64,000 nt of DNA from Muricauda sp. SCSIO 65647 (GCF_021534965.1 NZ_CP091037.1:660501-724500), one strand, 5' to 3'. Shown: positions 34,632 to 45,694, counted from the stretch's first letter. Numbers and translations: made by a program. Notes: a model not told the origin generated them from the letters alone.

Positions 34632-35716
34632 TATATCAATTTTTCAATTTCATCCACAATCTGTTCGGTTGCCTTGGGCATGGCCAATTCTTTAATATGG
34701 TCTGCCAATATTTTTTGTTGGCCTTCTGATCGGATCAGGGCTGTAAATACTTTTTCAAACTGGTCATCCAACTCTTTTTCCCTGATCATCAATGCCGCAC
34801 TTTTCGCCACTAGCGCCTTTGCGTTTTTGGTCTGGTGGTCTTCGGCCACATTGGGCGAGGGAATGAAAACCACGGGCTTACCCACCAAACACAGCTCTGA
34901 AACCGCGCCTGCACCTGCCCTAGAGACTATAATATCTGCCGCACCATAGGCAAAATCCATCTTATCGATGAATGGCCTTACCTTGACCGAACCATTTTCA
35001 TGTTTTCTGTATTCTTCGTAATACAGTTTGCCACATTGCCAAATCAGCTGCACCTCTTTATGCTTAAAGAAACTCAGTTCTGTTTCTATCAATTGGTTGA
35101 TTCGACGGGCGCCCAAGCTTCCTCCCAAAACGAGCAAGGTCTTCTTCTCCATATCCAATCCGAAGTGCCGTACCGCTTCTTTTTTATCCACGGTCAAATT
35201 GACCAAATCGGCCCGGATGGGATTGCCCGTTTTCACGATCTTATCCTTTGGAAAGAATCGTTCCATGCCATCGTAGGCCACACAGATCTTTTTAGCGTGC
35301 TTGGCCAGTAATTTGTTGGTGATGCCCGCATATGAGTTTTGTTCTTGCAGTACACAGGGAACATCTTTTTTTGCCGCCATCTGTACCAAAGGTCCACTGG
35401 CGTATCCACCGGTACCTATGGCCACATGGGGCTTAAATCTGTTCACTATTTTTCTTGCTCTCAACAAACTGCTTATCAGTTTAAAAGGAAACATCAGGTT
35501 TTTGACCGTCAGTTTTCGTTGTAATCCACTAATCCAAAGTCCTTCGATCTTGTATCCAGCAGCGGGCACTTTTTCCATTTCCATTTTGTCTTTCGCCCCG
35601 ACGAATAAAAACTCAGCATCGGGATGCCGCTTTTTCAACTCATTTGCGACGGCGATGGCAGGATAAATATGACCCCCTGTGCCTCCCCCAGAAAGAATGA
35701 ATCTATAATTGCCCAC
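34631..35716 (-). CDS. murG: UDP-GlcNAc:lipid I N-acetylglucosaminyltransferase MurG
   Basis: 361 residues, GT-B fold. Makes lipid II at the inner face of the membrane. N-terminal glycine-rich loop [14 protein letters not shown] (about 7-20), a second G loop [12 protein letters not shown], and donor-binding [23 protein letters not shown] with EDHQTKNA. It overlaps ftsW by 14 bases and murC by one, so translation is probably coupled. Confidence 0.96.
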   Translation of the reverse strand: MGNYRFILSGGGTGGHIYPAIAVANELKKRHPDAEFLFVGAKDKMEMEKVPAAGYKIEGLWISGLQRKLTVKNLMFPFKLISSLLRARKIVNRFKPHVAIGTGGYASGPLVQMAAKKDVPCVLQEQNSYAGITNKLLAKHAKKICVAYDGMERFFPKDKIVKTGNPIRADLVNLTVDKKEAVRHFGLDMEKKTLLVLGGSLGARRINQLIETELSFFKHKEVQLIWQCGKLYYEEYRKHENGSVKVRPFIDKMDFAYGAADIIVSRAGAGAVSELCLVGKPVVFIPSPNVAEDHQTKNAKALVAKSAALMIREKELDDQFEKVFTALIRSEGQQKILADHIKELAMPKATEQIVDEIEKLI

Positions 35717-36911
35717 TCAATATTTCTAAAGGATTGCCATCTTCTATTTCAGGGGATTGTTCCCCAACACCATTATTTTTTACACTGGCACTCAATACGA
35801 TGCCAACGGCCAGACAGGTCATCCAAATAGACGTACCCCCCATACTGATCAATGGTAAGGGCTGTCCCGTAACAGGGAACAACTGTACCACCACTGCCAT
35901 ATTGATAAATGCCTGTATAACGATCGGAAGCCCCACACCTATCACCAACAATTTCGAAAACACATTCTTGGCCCCATTGGCCACGACCACGATTCTGAAC
36001 AACAACAACAGATAAAAGAACATCAAGGCACCACCCCCCAAAAGGCCATATTCTTCAATGATGATGGCAAAGATGAAGTCAGAGGTGCTCTGTGAAAGCA
36101 TATTCTTCATCACACTTTTACCTGCACCTTTACCTGCCAATCCGCCTTGGGCAATGGCAATCTTCGCCAAAGTTGGTTGGTGGGTACTATCTTTATCGGC
36201 CGCATCAGGATTCCAAAAGGTTTCAATTCTTGATTTCCATGTAACGGCACGTTCGCCCGGTATCACTTCGGGTGTTTTGAACAAGACAAAAAGGAACATG
36301 CCCGCGAATACCAGTCCGATCCCGATCATCGACAATAGATATTTAAAGGGGTAACCTCCCAAAAAGCATAACACGAGCACCAGAAAACCAATAATGGCCG
36401 CTGTGGAAAAGTTCTCGGGCAAGATCAACAGAATGACCAATGCCGTTGGAAGCCATAATGGTAAAATGCTGTCTTTAAAGGTGATGACCGAATCTTTTAT
36501 TTTGGCTAAATAGCGCGCCACCCAAATCATAAGCACCACTGATGCCAAGGTCGACGTTTGAAAATTCACGCCTATAAAGGGTATCTGAATCCATCGGTTG
36601 GCACGAACGCCACCAATGTTGGTCTCTACCGTTAACGTGTAGGCCAACAACAACAGCACAATGGGCATTGCAATGATAGAGAGCCCCTTAAAATAATGGG
36701 CCGGTATACGATGTACGGCATAGATGATACCAAAGCCCAAGAACAACAATAGCCCGTGTTTCACCAAATGGCCCACGGTGGTACCATTGCCCAACACATA
36801 GACCAAATTGGTACTGGCACTGTACACTGGCAAAAATGAGAACAGCCCCAATAGGGCCGCAATGCCCCAAATGGCTTTATCTCCTTTAAGATTTTTCAAC
36901 AGTGCCCTCAT
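35703..36911 (-). CDS. ftsW: Septal peptidoglycan polymerase FtsW (SEDS)
   Basis: 402 residues with about ten hydrophobic segments. SEDS glycosyltransferase working with the septal transpeptidase encoded upstream. Family blocks: [26 protein letters not shown], the [17 protein letters not shown] segment, and [22 protein letters not shown] near the C-terminus. Four bases separate it from murD; it overlaps murG. Confidence 0.94.
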   Translation of the reverse strand: MRALLKNLKGDKAIWGIAALLGLFSFLPVYSASTNLVYVLGNGTTVGHLVKHGLLLFLGFGIIYAVHRIPAHYFKGLSIIAMPIVLLLLAYTLTVETNIGGVRANRWIQIPFIGVNFQTSTLASVVLMIWVARYLAKIKDSVITFKDSILPLWLPTALVILLILPENFSTAAIIGFLVLVLCFLGGYPFKYLLSMIGIGLVFAGMFLFVLFKTPEVIPGERAVTWKSRIETFWNPDAADKDSTHQPTLAKIAIAQGGLAGKGAGKSVMKNMLSQSTSDFIFAIIIEEYGLLGGGALMFFYLLLLFRIVVVANGAKNVFSKLLVIGVGLPIVIQAFINMAVVVQLFPVTGQPLPLISMGGTSIWMTCLAVGIVLSASVKNNGVGEQSPEIEDGNPLEILSGQL

Positions 36912-36915
36912 TATC

Positions 36916-38250
36916 TTACAGGTTTTTTACGGCTTCTTTGAATTGATCGCCCCGATCTTCATAATTCTGAAACAGGTCAAAACTGGCACAGGCCGGTGAC
37001 AGCAATACCGCATCACCTCGCTCTGCTATTTTATAGGCCACTTTGATCGCCTCTTCAATAGAAAAGGTCTCGACCATCAAGTCGATGACATTCCCAAATG
37101 TGTCTACCAGTTTGGTATTGTCCATACCAAGACAGATAATCGCCTTTACCTTTTCACGAACCAAGGGCATCAAGGCCGTATAGTCGTTGCCCTTATCGAC
37201 CCCACCGGCAATCCATACAATAGGCTTTTTGATGCCTTCAAGTGCATAATAGGTAGCATTGACATTGGTCGCTTTTGAGTCGTTGATGTACTCGACATGG
37301 TTGATTTTCAATACCTTCTCCAATCGATGGGGAACCCCTTGAAACGTTTGGATACTTTGGCGCAAAGCTTCTTTTCTGACGTTGCTCAAGAGAGCGGCCA
37401 TTGTCGCGGCCATGGCATTCTTTACATTGTGCTTGCCTTCAAGGGCCAAAAAATCAGTACTCATTTCAAAGGTTTTAGATTCTACATTTATGTTGATCGT
37501 TCCATTTTTCATCCAAGCCCCTTCTTTCAGCTCTTCTTTGAGCGAAAAAGGGAGCAATTTTGACTGAACGGGATGTTTTTTAAAGCCTTCGGCAATTGCA
37601 TCATCATCGGCGTCATAAATCAAATAATCACTGGCATCTTGGTTCATGGCTATGCGAAATTTGGAGGCCACATAGTTTTCAAACTTGTACTCGTACCGAT
37701 CTAAATGATCGGGCGTGATATTGGTGATCATCGCAATATGGGGTTTGAAACCAGTAATGCCATCTAACTGAAAGCTGCTGATTTCAAGCACATATTGATC
37801 TACATCTTCTTCTGATACCATTTTGGCAAAACTGTCACCGATGTTTCCCGCCATGCCCACATTTAAACCTGCTTCTTTGAGCAAATGATGGGTAAGCATG
37901 GTAGTGGTGGTCTTGCCATTGCTTCCTGTAATTCCAATAATCATGGCATCGGTATACCTCGATGCAAACTCGATTTCAGAAATCACCGGTACACCTTTTT
38001 CGATCAGGTTTTTTACCAGTGGAACCGTATCGGGAATACCCGGACTCTTCATCACCACATCAGCATTCAGAACACCGGCCTCGCTATGTTGGCCTTCTTC
38101 CCATTCAATCTCATGATGTATAAGAACTTCTTTATATTTTTCTTCTAGCTTTCCTCGATCGGAAACAAAAACTTCATACCCCCTCTGTTTTCCCAATATT
38201 GCAGTGCCCACTCCGCTTTCTCCTGCACCCAATATCACCAAGCGCTCCAT
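36916..38250 (-). CDS. murD: UDP-N-acetylmuramoyl-L-alanine--D-glutamate ligase
   Basis: 444 residues from ATG 38250 (MERLVILGAGESGVGTA), which matches the family start; the frame is open upstream to 38310 inside mraY. Adds D-Glu to UDP-MurNAc-L-Ala. ATP-binding GITGSNGKTTTTMLTHHLL lies near residue 105, and KATNVNATYYAL and LSPACASFDLFQNYEDRGDQF mark the C-terminal domain. Two bases separate it from mraY. Confidence 0.95.
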   Translation of the reverse strand: MERLVILGAGESGVGTAILGKQRGYEVFVSDRGKLEEKYKEVLIHHEIEWEEGQHSEAGVLNADVVMKSPGIPDTVPLVKNLIEKGVPVISEIEFASRYTDAMIIGITGSNGKTTTTMLTHHLLKEAGLNVGMAGNIGDSFAKMVSEEDVDQYVLEISSFQLDGITGFKPHIAMITNITPDHLDRYEYKFENYVASKFRIAMNQDASDYLIYDADDDAIAEGFKKHPVQSKLLPFSLKEELKEGAWMKNGTININVESKTFEMSTDFLALEGKHNVKNAMAATMAALLSNVRKEALRQSIQTFQGVPHRLEKVLKINHVEYINDSKATNVNATYYALEGIKKPIVWIAGGVDKGNDYTALMPLVREKVKAIICLGMDNTKLVDTFGNVIDLMVETFSIEEAIKVAYKIAERGDAVLLSPACASFDLFQNYEDRGDQFKEAVKNL

Positions 38251-38252
38251 CT

Positions 38253-39473
38253 TTACCGTATCTTCAAGGTGACAATGCTTATAATGGCCAACAGAATGCC
38301 GATGATCCAAAAGCGTGTCACTATTTTACTTTCGTGGTACGATTTCTTTTGAAAATGATGGTGCAATGGTGCCATCAAGAAAATTCGTCTGCCTTCTCCA
38401 TGTTTTCGTTTGGTGTGCTTGAAATAAGCTACCTGCATCATTACTGAAAGCGACTCGGCAAAGAAGATTCCGCATAACAGGGGAATCAACAATTCTTTGC
38501 GCACCATAATGGCAATCACGGCAATGACACCGCCTATGGTCAGACTGCCCGTATCGCCCATAAAAACTTGCGCCGGATAGGCGTTATACCACAGAAAACC
38601 TACCAGTGCCCCCACGAAAGCAGCGATAAAGACCACCAATTCACCTACACGGGGTATATAAAAAATGTCGAGGTAGTTAGAGAACTCCACATTACCCGAT
38701 ACCCAGGCAAAAATGCCCAAGGTGAGTACTATAATGGCCGATGTGCCACCTGCCAGACCATCAATGCCGTCGGTCAAGTTGGCTCCGTTCGACACGGCCG
38801 TAACAATAAAAATCACTATGGGAATAAATACCAGCCAAGCATACTTTTCGGCCCCATCACCGATCCATGAAACGATTTCGGCATAGTCAAGCTCATTATT
38901 CTTGAAGAACGGCACATTGGTACGAACCGATTTCTTTTCACTGCCCACAACTTTCTCTACCCTAAAATTTTCATTGATAATGGTCTTGTCTTTTTCTTTC
39001 ATGGTCACCTCGGGATGGAAGTACAAAACAGCCCCCACGATGAGCCCAAGAACGATCTGCCCCATCACCTTGAAACGGCCCCTGAGGCCTTTCTTGTTCT
39101 TCTTGAAAATTTTGATGTAATCATCGATGAATCCGATAACGCCCATCCATATCGTGGTAATTATCAATAGCACCACATAGATGTTCTTAAGGTCGCCGAA
39201 CAGCAACACCGGAATCAACGTGGCCATGATGATAATGATACCCCCCATGGTCGGGGTGCCCGCTTTTTGCTTCTGGCCCTCAAGGCCCAAATCACGAATG
39301 CTCTCGCCGATCTGCTTCTTTTTCAGATACAATATGATGCGCTTGCCATAAATCATGGCAATGGTAAGCGATAACAAAACTGCCATGGCCGCCCTGAATG
39401 TCAAAAACTGAAAGAGACCTGCACCCGGCAGTTGATATTGTTGCTCTAAATATTCAAACAGATAGTAAAGCAT
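38253..39473 (-). CDS. mraY: Phospho-N-acetylmuramoyl-pentapeptide transferase MraY
   Basis: 406 residues, polytopic membrane enzyme that makes lipid I. The signature [20 protein letters not shown] (about 73-92), [15 protein letters not shown] (Asp-rich catalytic part), [27 protein letters not shown] and the C-terminal MAPLHHHFQ are all present. A soluble insert of about 60 residues (about 155-215) lies between transmembrane segments, longer than in E. coli and usual for Bacteroidota. Confidence 0.96.
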   Translation of the reverse strand: MLYYLFEYLEQQYQLPGAGLFQFLTFRAAMAVLLSLTIAMIYGKRIILYLKKKQIGESIRDLGLEGQKQKAGTPTMGGIIIIMATLIPVLLFGDLKNIYVVLLIITTIWMGVIGFIDDYIKIFKKNKKGLRGRFKVMGQIVLGLIVGAVLYFHPEVTMKEKDKTIINENFRVEKVVGSEKKSVRTNVPFFKNNELDYAEIVSWIGDGAEKYAWLVFIPIVIFIVTAVSNGANLTDGIDGLAGGTSAIIVLTLGIFAWVSGNVEFSNYLDIFYIPRVGELVVFIAAFVGALVGFLWYNAYPAQVFMGDTGSLTIGGVIAVIAIMVRKELLIPLLCGIFFAESLSVMMQVAYFKHTKRKHGEGRRIFLMAPLHHHFQKKSYHESKIVTRFWIIGILLAIISIVTLKIR

Positions 39474-39479
39474 TCGTTG

Positions 39480-40943
39480 TTATTTTTCCAGTTCGGCCAA
39501 AGCCTTTTTCACTTCCTTGAAATCATCAAATTCTTTTCGTACGCCATTGGTCTCTTGATAGGTCTCATGCCCTTTGCCAGCCACTAAAATGATGTCTTTT
39601 GGCACAGCTAATTTGCAGGCGGTCTTGATGGCCTGCCTTCTATTTTCTATGGCCAGCACTTTAGTCACATTTTGAGGCTCTACACCCGCCTCCATTTCTT
39701 CGATTATCACTTCAGGAGATTCGGTTCTCGGATTATCGGAAGTAAAAATGGCCTGATTGCTCATTTCTGAGGCGATATGACCCATAACCGGACGCTTAGA
39801 CTTGTCACGATCACCACCACACCCCACTACGGTGATGACGTTTTCATTTCCAGTCCTCAACGTGTTGATGGTTGTCAACACATTTTTAAGTGCATCCGGT
39901 GTATGGGCATAATCAACAATAGCCGTTATTTTCTTTTTCGATATATGATATTGAAACCTGCCATCTACATTTTCTAAATCACTGATGAGCTGCAGAATCT
40001 CCATCTTTTCCAAACCCAATAAATCTGAAGTAGCATAAATGGCCAACAGGTTGTAGGCATTGAAATCGCCAATTAACTTTGTCCACAGTTCATTCTCGTC
40101 AATTTTCAACAGTTGTCCATTGAATTGGCGCTCTAAAATCTGTCCCCTGAAATCTGCATACGATTTCAGGGCATAGGTATATTTTTGGGCTTGTGTGTTC
40201 TGGATCATTACCAGTCCATTCTTATCATCGACATTGGTAAGCGCGAAAGCTTTTTTCGACAAATTGTCAAAAAGTTTTTTCTTGGTATCACGGTATTCGG
40301 CAAACGTCTTATGATAGTCTAAATGATCGTGTGAAAGATTGGTGAAAATAGCCCCTTCAAAGTGAAGCCCCTCGGCCCTTTTTTGGTGAATGCCGTGTGA
40401 GCTCACTTCCATAAAACAAAACTCGACCCCTTCTTCACTCATCTTATACAGGTGTTCATTGATGGTCAATGAATCGGGTGTGGTAAGGGATGTCGGAAAT
40501 TCTTTGTCATCTACCATGATTTTGATGGTAGAGATAAGGCCGACCTTATAGCCGGCTTTTTTAAATAGATTGTACAAGAGCGTTGTGACGGTGGTCTTGC
40601 CATTGGTGCCCGTGACCCCAACGAGTTTTAGGTTTTTGGAAGGGTTACCATAAAAGTTGGAGGCCATCATCGCCAAGGCCGTTTGGCTTTCTTTTACCTC
40701 AACATAGGTAATGCCGTTGACCAATACTTCGGGAAGCATTTCACAAACAATGGCCTTGGCCCCTTGCCCGACCGCCTTCTCGATGTACCCATGCCCATCT
40801 GTGGTCAGGCCCTTGACGGCCACGAAAACATCGTCCATGTTCACTTTTCTTGAATCAAAATGAATATGGTTGATCAATACATTGGTATCACCGCTCACCG
40901 CTGTGATACCTGACTTGTACAATATGTCTTTCAACAATTTCAT
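39480..40943 (-). CDS. murE: UDP-MurNAc-L-Ala-D-Glu--2,6-diaminopimelate ligase MurE
   Basis: 487 residues. Adds the third stem amino acid. ATP-binding GVTGTNGKTTVTTLLYN near residue 110; DYAHTPDALKNVL near 345; the diaminopimelate-specifying segment SDNPRTESPE (DNPR) near 405, so the stem peptide should contain meso-diaminopimelate. It overlaps the upstream transpeptidase gene by four bases. Confidence 0.95.
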   Translation of the reverse strand: MKLLKDILYKSGITAVSGDTNVLINHIHFDSRKVNMDDVFVAVKGLTTDGHGYIEKAVGQGAKAIVCEMLPEVLVNGITYVEVKESQTALAMMASNFYGNPSKNLKLVGVTGTNGKTTVTTLLYNLFKKAGYKVGLISTIKIMVDDKEFPTSLTTPDSLTINEHLYKMSEEGVEFCFMEVSSHGIHQKRAEGLHFEGAIFTNLSHDHLDYHKTFAEYRDTKKKLFDNLSKKAFALTNVDDKNGLVMIQNTQAQKYTYALKSYADFRGQILERQFNGQLLKIDENELWTKLIGDFNAYNLLAIYATSDLLGLEKMEILQLISDLENVDGRFQYHISKKKITAIVDYAHTPDALKNVLTTINTLRTGNENVITVVGCGGDRDKSKRPVMGHIASEMSNQAIFTSDNPRTESPEVIIEEMEAGVEPQNVTKVLAIENRRQAIKTACKLAVPKDIILVAGKGHETYQETNGVRKEFDDFKEVKKALAELEK

Positions 40944-42949
40944 GAAAGCTCCAATACTATTTTTTTCACCTTATCGACATCAGTGCCCTGTGCAACCGAT
41001 TGACGTTTTACCTTTCCATTGCCCTTCACCTCTACTTCGAGTCCTAGGTTTTCAAGAATGGAAACGGCATCCATCCCGCTCATGCCCTTGACATTGGGAA
41101 TCTGCCTATACTCTTGTTGGGCATGCACGAAATAACTTTTGTACTCTTCTTTCAGTTCGGGAATCTCAGGAGCTTCGTCCTCTACCTCATCTGCCAAGGG
41201 AGAACTTGCATAAATTTTTTGTGCCATAGACTTGAATACAGGCCCAGAAACATCAGCTCCATAGTAGCCCACACTCTTATCGGGTTCATGAATGACCACA
41301 ATGCATGAATATTTTGGGTTGTCGGCAGGAAAGTACCCCACAAACGAAGAGATATAGGCCAGCTTATCGGGGTCTTTGGCCACATAGTTCTTTTGACACG
41401 TACCTGTCTTCCCTGCCATTGAAAAATTCTTTGAATACAGGCGATGACCTGTGCCTGAATCTTTTTCGACCACATCCTTCAACAACTGTCGGGCCTTCTT
41501 GACCGTCTCTTTTGAACAAATGGAGGGATTTACCACCTCTTTTCTGAAACGCTGCACCGCTTTGTTGCCGATTCGCACTTCTTTGATCAACCTAGGCTTG
41601 ACAAACTCGCCATCATTGGCAATGGCATTATAAAAGGCCAAGGTCTGCATGGGCGTCATGGCCACCTCATAGCCGTGTGACATCCAAGCCAAAGAGATGC
41701 CTGACCAGCCTTTATCACCAGGGTATCTAATCACAGGCCGTCCTTCACCGATTATGGGTAGGCCTAAATCTTCATGAAGACCCATGTTCATCAAACGATC
41801 CACAAACCGCTCAGGCTGTTCTTTATAATGTTCATGGATCATTTTGGCAAAAGCCGTGTTCGAAGAGACCGTGAATGCCTCGGCCAAAGAGATTTCACCA
41901 TACCCCCCATGCTTCGAATCCCTGACGGTTCGATCATAAATGCGCCAACGACCTTTTTGGGTATCAATAATGGCATTGGTATCGATGACTTTATCTTCTA
42001 GGGCAGCTATCATTGACATCAGCTTAAAAGTCGAACCGGGTTCATGCGATTCACCAATCGCGTAATTCAGCTTCTCATAATATTTACCCTCTTCGGTACG
42101 GCCCAGGTTCGAAATGGCCTTGATCTCGCCCGTTTTGGTCTCCATGACCACTACGCAACCATGGTCTGCACTATACCTCTCAAGCTGTGCCAACAGCGCA
42201 TGGTGGGCAATATCTTGTATGTTGGTATTGATGGTCGTGACCACATCTTGACCATCTTGTGGTTCTACGATATTGTCAAGGCCTATAGGCTTCCAGCGAT
42301 TTTTGGCAATCTTTTGTTTGAGGCGTTTGCCCTCTTTCCCTCTTAGATAAGGTTCGCCAAAGGCCCCATCGAGTCCTACACGGGTATAGTAGCCGTTTTC
42401 ATCGATTCTTTCATAACCGATACTGCGCGCGGCAATTTTTCCTAAGGGATATTCACGCACTACCCTGTATTTTTCGATAAACCCTCCCTTGTTCGGACCC
42501 AACCTGAACAGTGGAAAACTCTTTATACGAACAAAATCCAGATACCCCACATTTCGGGCAACAAGCTTATAGCCATTGCCATTGGCACGAGCCTTTCTGA
42601 ACAACTGGCGATAGTGCGATGGGGGCTTGTCAAAAAGATTTGCCAGCGAATCTGCCAATGCCGGCATATATTTTTCAAAATTCTCTTTAGATACCGTATT
42701 GGCATCAAACCTGATCTCGTACTTGGGCACTGAAGCCGCCAACAAGCTACCGTCTTCTGCATAGAGATTACCACGATTGGGCTCAATGGTGAACATTTTT
42801 TCGGTCTTGCCCAATGCCAAATCTTTATATGCTTCGCCTTTGACCATTTGAATATCGACCAATCGGTACACAATGGCCAAAGAAAAGAGGAAGAGACAGG
42901 CTGCCACTACATACAGCCTATTCATGATGTTCTTTTCGGTTATCGCCAT
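40940..42949 (-). CDS. ftsI: Septal penicillin-binding protein FtsI with C-terminal PASTA domain
   Basis: 669 residues, class B transpeptidase. One N-terminal transmembrane helix (about 10-30, LYVVAACLFLFSLAIVY), a dimerisation/pedestal domain, then the transpeptidase with SxxK in EPGSTFKLM, SxN in SSNTAFAKM and KTG in GKTGTCQ. A PASTA domain closes the protein (IPNVKGMSGMDAVSILENLGLEVEV). Starts at the last base of ftsL and overlaps murE by four bases. PASTA domains on FtsI are common in Bacteroidota, unlike E. coli. Confidence 0.95.
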   Translation of the reverse strand: MAITEKNIMNRLYVVAACLFLFSLAIVYRLVDIQMVKGEAYKDLALGKTEKMFTIEPNRGNLYAEDGSLLAASVPKYEIRFDANTVSKENFEKYMPALADSLANLFDKPPSHYRQLFRKARANGNGYKLVARNVGYLDFVRIKSFPLFRLGPNKGGFIEKYRVVREYPLGKIAARSIGYERIDENGYYTRVGLDGAFGEPYLRGKEGKRLKQKIAKNRWKPIGLDNIVEPQDGQDVVTTINTNIQDIAHHALLAQLERYSADHGCVVVMETKTGEIKAISNLGRTEEGKYYEKLNYAIGESHEPGSTFKLMSMIAALEDKVIDTNAIIDTQKGRWRIYDRTVRDSKHGGYGEISLAEAFTVSSNTAFAKMIHEHYKEQPERFVDRLMNMGLHEDLGLPIIGEGRPVIRYPGDKGWSGISLAWMSHGYEVAMTPMQTLAFYNAIANDGEFVKPRLIKEVRIGNKAVQRFRKEVVNPSICSKETVKKARQLLKDVVEKDSGTGHRLYSKNFSMAGKTGTCQKNYVAKDPDKLAYISSFVGYFPADNPKYSCIVVIHEPDKSVGYYGADVSGPVFKSMAQKIYASSPLADEVEDEAPEIPELKEEYKSYFVHAQQEYRQIPNVKGMSGMDAVSILENLGLEVEVKGNGKVKRQSVAQGTDVDKVKKIVLELS

Positions 42950-43266
42950 TATCTTTCAGATTTGACCCTAATTTTTTGTGGTGGATTTTTTGAAGGGAGC
43001 AATCCCCTATCGGCTACTTTGTTCTGCAACGAAGACTCGAGTTTTAGTTGCTGCACCGAACGGCGCATATCTAAAAATTCGCTTCTCAGCTTTCGAACCT
43101 CTTCGTTCAAAGCGGCTATCTCATGTACTTTTTTATCGGCTCTGTGGCTACTCGATATCATAATGGCGGCCAAAAAGGATGCAAAAAGCAAAAACAACCA
43201 ATTTTTGGGAGCATCGTCGCTCACCAAAAATTTACCTCGTAATATGTCCAATAATCCTTTTTTCAT
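42949..43266 (-). CDS. ftsL: FtsL-like cell division protein
   Basis: 105 residues from ATG 43266 (MKKGLLDILRG); the frame continues to 43287. Topology is that of FtsL: a cytoplasmic N-terminus, one transmembrane segment (NWLFLLFASFLAAIMISS, about 21-38) and a short periplasmic coiled coil (EIAALNEEVRKLRSEFLDMRR). Position between rsmH and ftsI supports the call, because sequence alone is poorly conserved. One-base overlap with ftsI. Confidence 0.88.
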   Translation of the reverse strand: MKKGLLDILRGKFLVSDDAPKNWLFLLFASFLAAIMISSSHRADKKVHEIAALNEEVRKLRSEFLDMRRSVQQLKLESSLQNKVADRGLLPSKNPPQKIRVKSER

Positions 43267-43319
43267 TTTCTGACCTCTTGCAAGCACACCTTAACCAGCC
43301 CAGTGTGGCAAATACCATT

Positions 43320-44222
43320 TCAAATTCTTTCCGCGATACGCAGTTTTGCACTCCGCGCCCTATTGTTTTCAGCAATTTCCTCAGTTGATGGCACAAGCAT
43401 CTTCCCTATTCGTTTGAACGGCACTTCAATGTTTCCAAAGAAATCTTTCTCAGGCTCTCCCTCAAACTTGCCCGATCGAATAAACCGTTTCACCAAACGG
43501 TCTTCAAGAGAATGGTAACTGATCAAACTTAACCGCCCTCTTTTCTTCAAAACCTCAGGTGTTTGCAATAGAAACTCCTTTAACGCTTCCATCTCTTGGT
43601 TGACCTCTATTCGAATGGCCTGATACACCTGTGCCAATATTTTGTTCTCTCGCTTTCTTGGGAGAAACCGTTGCAATACCTCCCTTAATTGCATGGTCGT
43701 TTCGATCGGTGCCTCTTTTCTCACCTTGATGACCGCACTTGCCATACCCTTGGCGGTGCGAACTTCACCATAGTCATCCAACACTCTAATCAGATCGGCC
43801 TCACTATACTCATTGACCACTTCATATGCCGAAAGTTTGGCCGTTTGGTCCATTCGCATGTCTAGGTTGGCTTCAAAACGAGTTGAAAATCCGCGCTCGG
43901 CCTTATCGAACTGGTGTGAAGACACTCCAAAATCTGCTAAGATTCCATCAACTTTCAGAATGCCATAGAACTTCAAAAAACGCTTCAGAAACCTGAAATT
44001 CTCATTTATCATTTGAAACCTCGGGTCTTCAATTGCATTGACCAAGGCTTCTTTATCTTGGTCAAACGCAATCAACTTCCCATCATCACCCAGCCTTTTC
44101 AGTATTTCCCTGGAATGCCCTCCGCCACCAAAAGTGGCATCAATGTATATTCCATCTTTCTTTATGTTCAATCCATCAACCGACTCATTGAGTAGTACCG
44201 GACTGTGATACGGATTTGTCAT
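43320..44222 (-). CDS. rsmH: 16S rRNA m4C1402 methyltransferase RsmH
   Basis: 300 residues from ATG 44222 (MTNPYHSPVLLNE); an upstream TTG at 44231 is in frame. SAM-dependent N4 methylation of C1402. YHSPVLLNESVDGL, the SAM loop DATFGGGGHSREIL, DFGVSSHQFDKAERGFSTRFEANLDMRMD and SYHSLEDRLVKRF are all present. Starts inside the 3' end of mraZ (38-base overlap). Confidence 0.96.
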   Translation of the reverse strand: MTNPYHSPVLLNESVDGLNIKKDGIYIDATFGGGGHSREILKRLGDDGKLIAFDQDKEALVNAIEDPRFQMINENFRFLKRFLKFYGILKVDGILADFGVSSHQFDKAERGFSTRFEANLDMRMDQTAKLSAYEVVNEYSEADLIRVLDDYGEVRTAKGMASAVIKVRKEAPIETTMQLREVLQRFLPRKRENKILAQVYQAIRIEVNQEMEALKEFLLQTPEVLKKRGRLSLISYHSLEDRLVKRFIRSGKFEGEPEKDFFGNIEVPFKRIGKMLVPSTEEIAENNRARSAKLRIAERI

Positions 44223-44667
44223 TCTTTCCAAAAGCCGTTTTGAGCATTGAACTGAATTCGTCTCTATTTATATCATTGGCCCTGTCATAGCTCTCTTTGT
44301 CCCATATTTCAATGATATTAATGGTAGAAGTGATTTTCACTTCTTTTTTTATCAAGGCGTGCTCTGCAAGTGCCTTTGGAATCTGCAATCGATTACTGTC
44401 ATCAATATTGACCAATTGTGCCCCCTCAACAAACTTTCGCAAGGTTCTCACGTTATCGGGATCAAACTGGTCTTTCTCTTTCAACTGCATCATCATACGG
44501 TTGTATTCTGACTTGGGGTAAAGTTCAAGACAGTGGGAAAACCGACCATGTTTTATGACAAAGCCATCATTCAAAAGGGGCGCCAACTGAGACATCAGGC
44601 TTGACGGAATCGTCACCCTGCCTTTGGCGTCTGCCTTACAATTGAATGTACCTATGATGTTGATCAT
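44185..44667 (-). CDS. mraZ: Transcriptional regulator MraZ
   Basis: 160 residues with two AbrB/SpoVT-like halves: GTFNCKADAKGRVTIPSSL near the start and the second DDSNRLQIPKALAEHA near residue 95. MraZ forms a ring that binds repeats in front of its own gene and represses the dcw operon in other bacteria. It is the first gene of the cluster here, with a -7 box just upstream. The C-terminal 20 residues are translated in the region that overlaps rsmH. Confidence 0.95.
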   Translation of the reverse strand: MINIIGTFNCKADAKGRVTIPSSLMSQLAPLLNDGFVIKHGRFSHCLELYPKSEYNRMMMQLKEKDQFDPDNVRTLRKFVEGAQLVNIDDSNRLQIPKALAEHALIKKEVKITSTINIIEIWDKESYDRANDINRDEFSSMLKTAFGKNDKSVSQSGTTQ

Positions 44668-44694
44668 AAAACAGTTTGGTCAGATTACTAAAAT

Positions 44695-44702
44695 CAAATA
44701 TA
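44695..44702 (-). promoter_or_regulatory. -7 box (TATATTTG) for the dcw operon
   Basis: On the minus strand a TAnnTTTG match ends 27 bases before the mraZ start. No clear repeated MraZ-binding boxes are seen in the 260 bases upstream. Confidence 0.55.
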
Positions 44703-44897
44703 TATATTCTGAAACATTTTTCCCCACTTCATCCCACTTATTTATTAAAAATCTAGAAATTTAACGTAAAAATCCCACTAGATATTGTAATTCTCTCTTT
44801 TTAACCACTTTGAATCTTGGTCATGGTATTGCCCGACAACACTATTTATCGTTTTGAAGCATTGGCAAGGCCCAATTTCATAGTGCCGCGAATTGCC

Positions 44898-44905
44898 TAT
44901 ATTTG
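44898..44905 (+). promoter_or_regulatory. -7 box (TATATTTG) for the alpha/beta hydrolase
   Basis: TAnnTTTG match 24 bases upstream of ATG 44930. Confidence 0.5.
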
Positions 44906-44929
44906 CCGCTCTAGACCGAGCTAATATTG

Positions 44930-45694
44930 ATGGAAGACGAAATCATAAAAGACGGCAAGTACCGCTATATTGAAAATGGTGACGGTACGCCGATGATTAT
45001 TTTACATGGCCTTATGGGCGGGCTCAGTAATTTTCACGGAGTCACCGATTACTTTCCAAAAAGGGGCTACAAAGTATTAATCCCCGAACTTCCCATCTAT
45101 GATATGCCCGTACTCAAGACCAATGTGAAGAACTTCGCAAAATTCTTGGAAGACTTCATTGAGTTCAAAGGTTTGAGCGATGTCATTCTTTTGGGAAATT
45201 CTTTGGGCGGCCACATCGGTCTCTTGCACACCAAGATGTTTCCTGAAATGGTCAAGGCCTTGGTCATTACCGGTAGCTCAGGTTTGTACGAAAGTGCCAT
45301 GGGTGATGGCTATCCCAAACGTGGCGACTATGAATTCATCAAGAAAAAGGCCGAAGATGTTTTCTATGACCCCAAAGTGGCCACCAAGGAAATTGTCGAC
45401 GAGGTCTATGCCACGGTCAATGACCGCATGAAATTGGTGAAGACCTTGGCCATTGCCAAAAGTGCCATTCGCCATAACATGTCAAAAGACCTCCCGAAAA
45501 TGAATACCCCCACCTGCATTATTTGGGGGAAAAATGACACGGTCACGCCGCCAAATGTTGCGGAGGAATTTCACCAACTATTGCCCGATTCAGACCTTTT
45601 TTGGATCGAGAAGTGCGGTCACGCCCCTATGATGGAACACCCTGAGGAGTTCAATGTCATTTTAGAGGCATGGTTGCACAAAAGGGAGTTTTAA
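44930..45694 (+). CDS. Alpha/beta hydrolase
   Basis: 254 residues from ATG 44930 (a TTG precedes it by one codon). Alpha/beta hydrolase fold with the oxyanion HGLMGG near residue 25, nucleophile elbow GNSLGGH near residue 88, an acid in IWGKNDTVTPP and the catalytic His in EKCGHAPMMEHPEEF. The catalytic triad is therefore complete. No signal peptide, so it acts in the cytoplasm. The substrate is not predictable. Stands alone between the dcw promoter and engB. Confidence 0.9.
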   Translation: MEDEIIKDGKYRYIENGDGTPMIILHGLMGGLSNFHGVTDYFPKRGYKVLIPELPIYDMPVLKTNVKNFAKFLEDFIEFKGLSDVILLGNSLGGHIGLLHTKMFPEMVKALVITGSSGLYESAMGDGYPKRGDYEFIKKKAEDVFYDPKVATKEIVDEVYATVNDRMKLVKTLAIAKSAIRHNMSKDLPKMNTPTCIIWGKNDTVTPPNVAEEFHQLLPDSDLFWIEKCGHAPMMEHPEEFNVILEAWLHKREF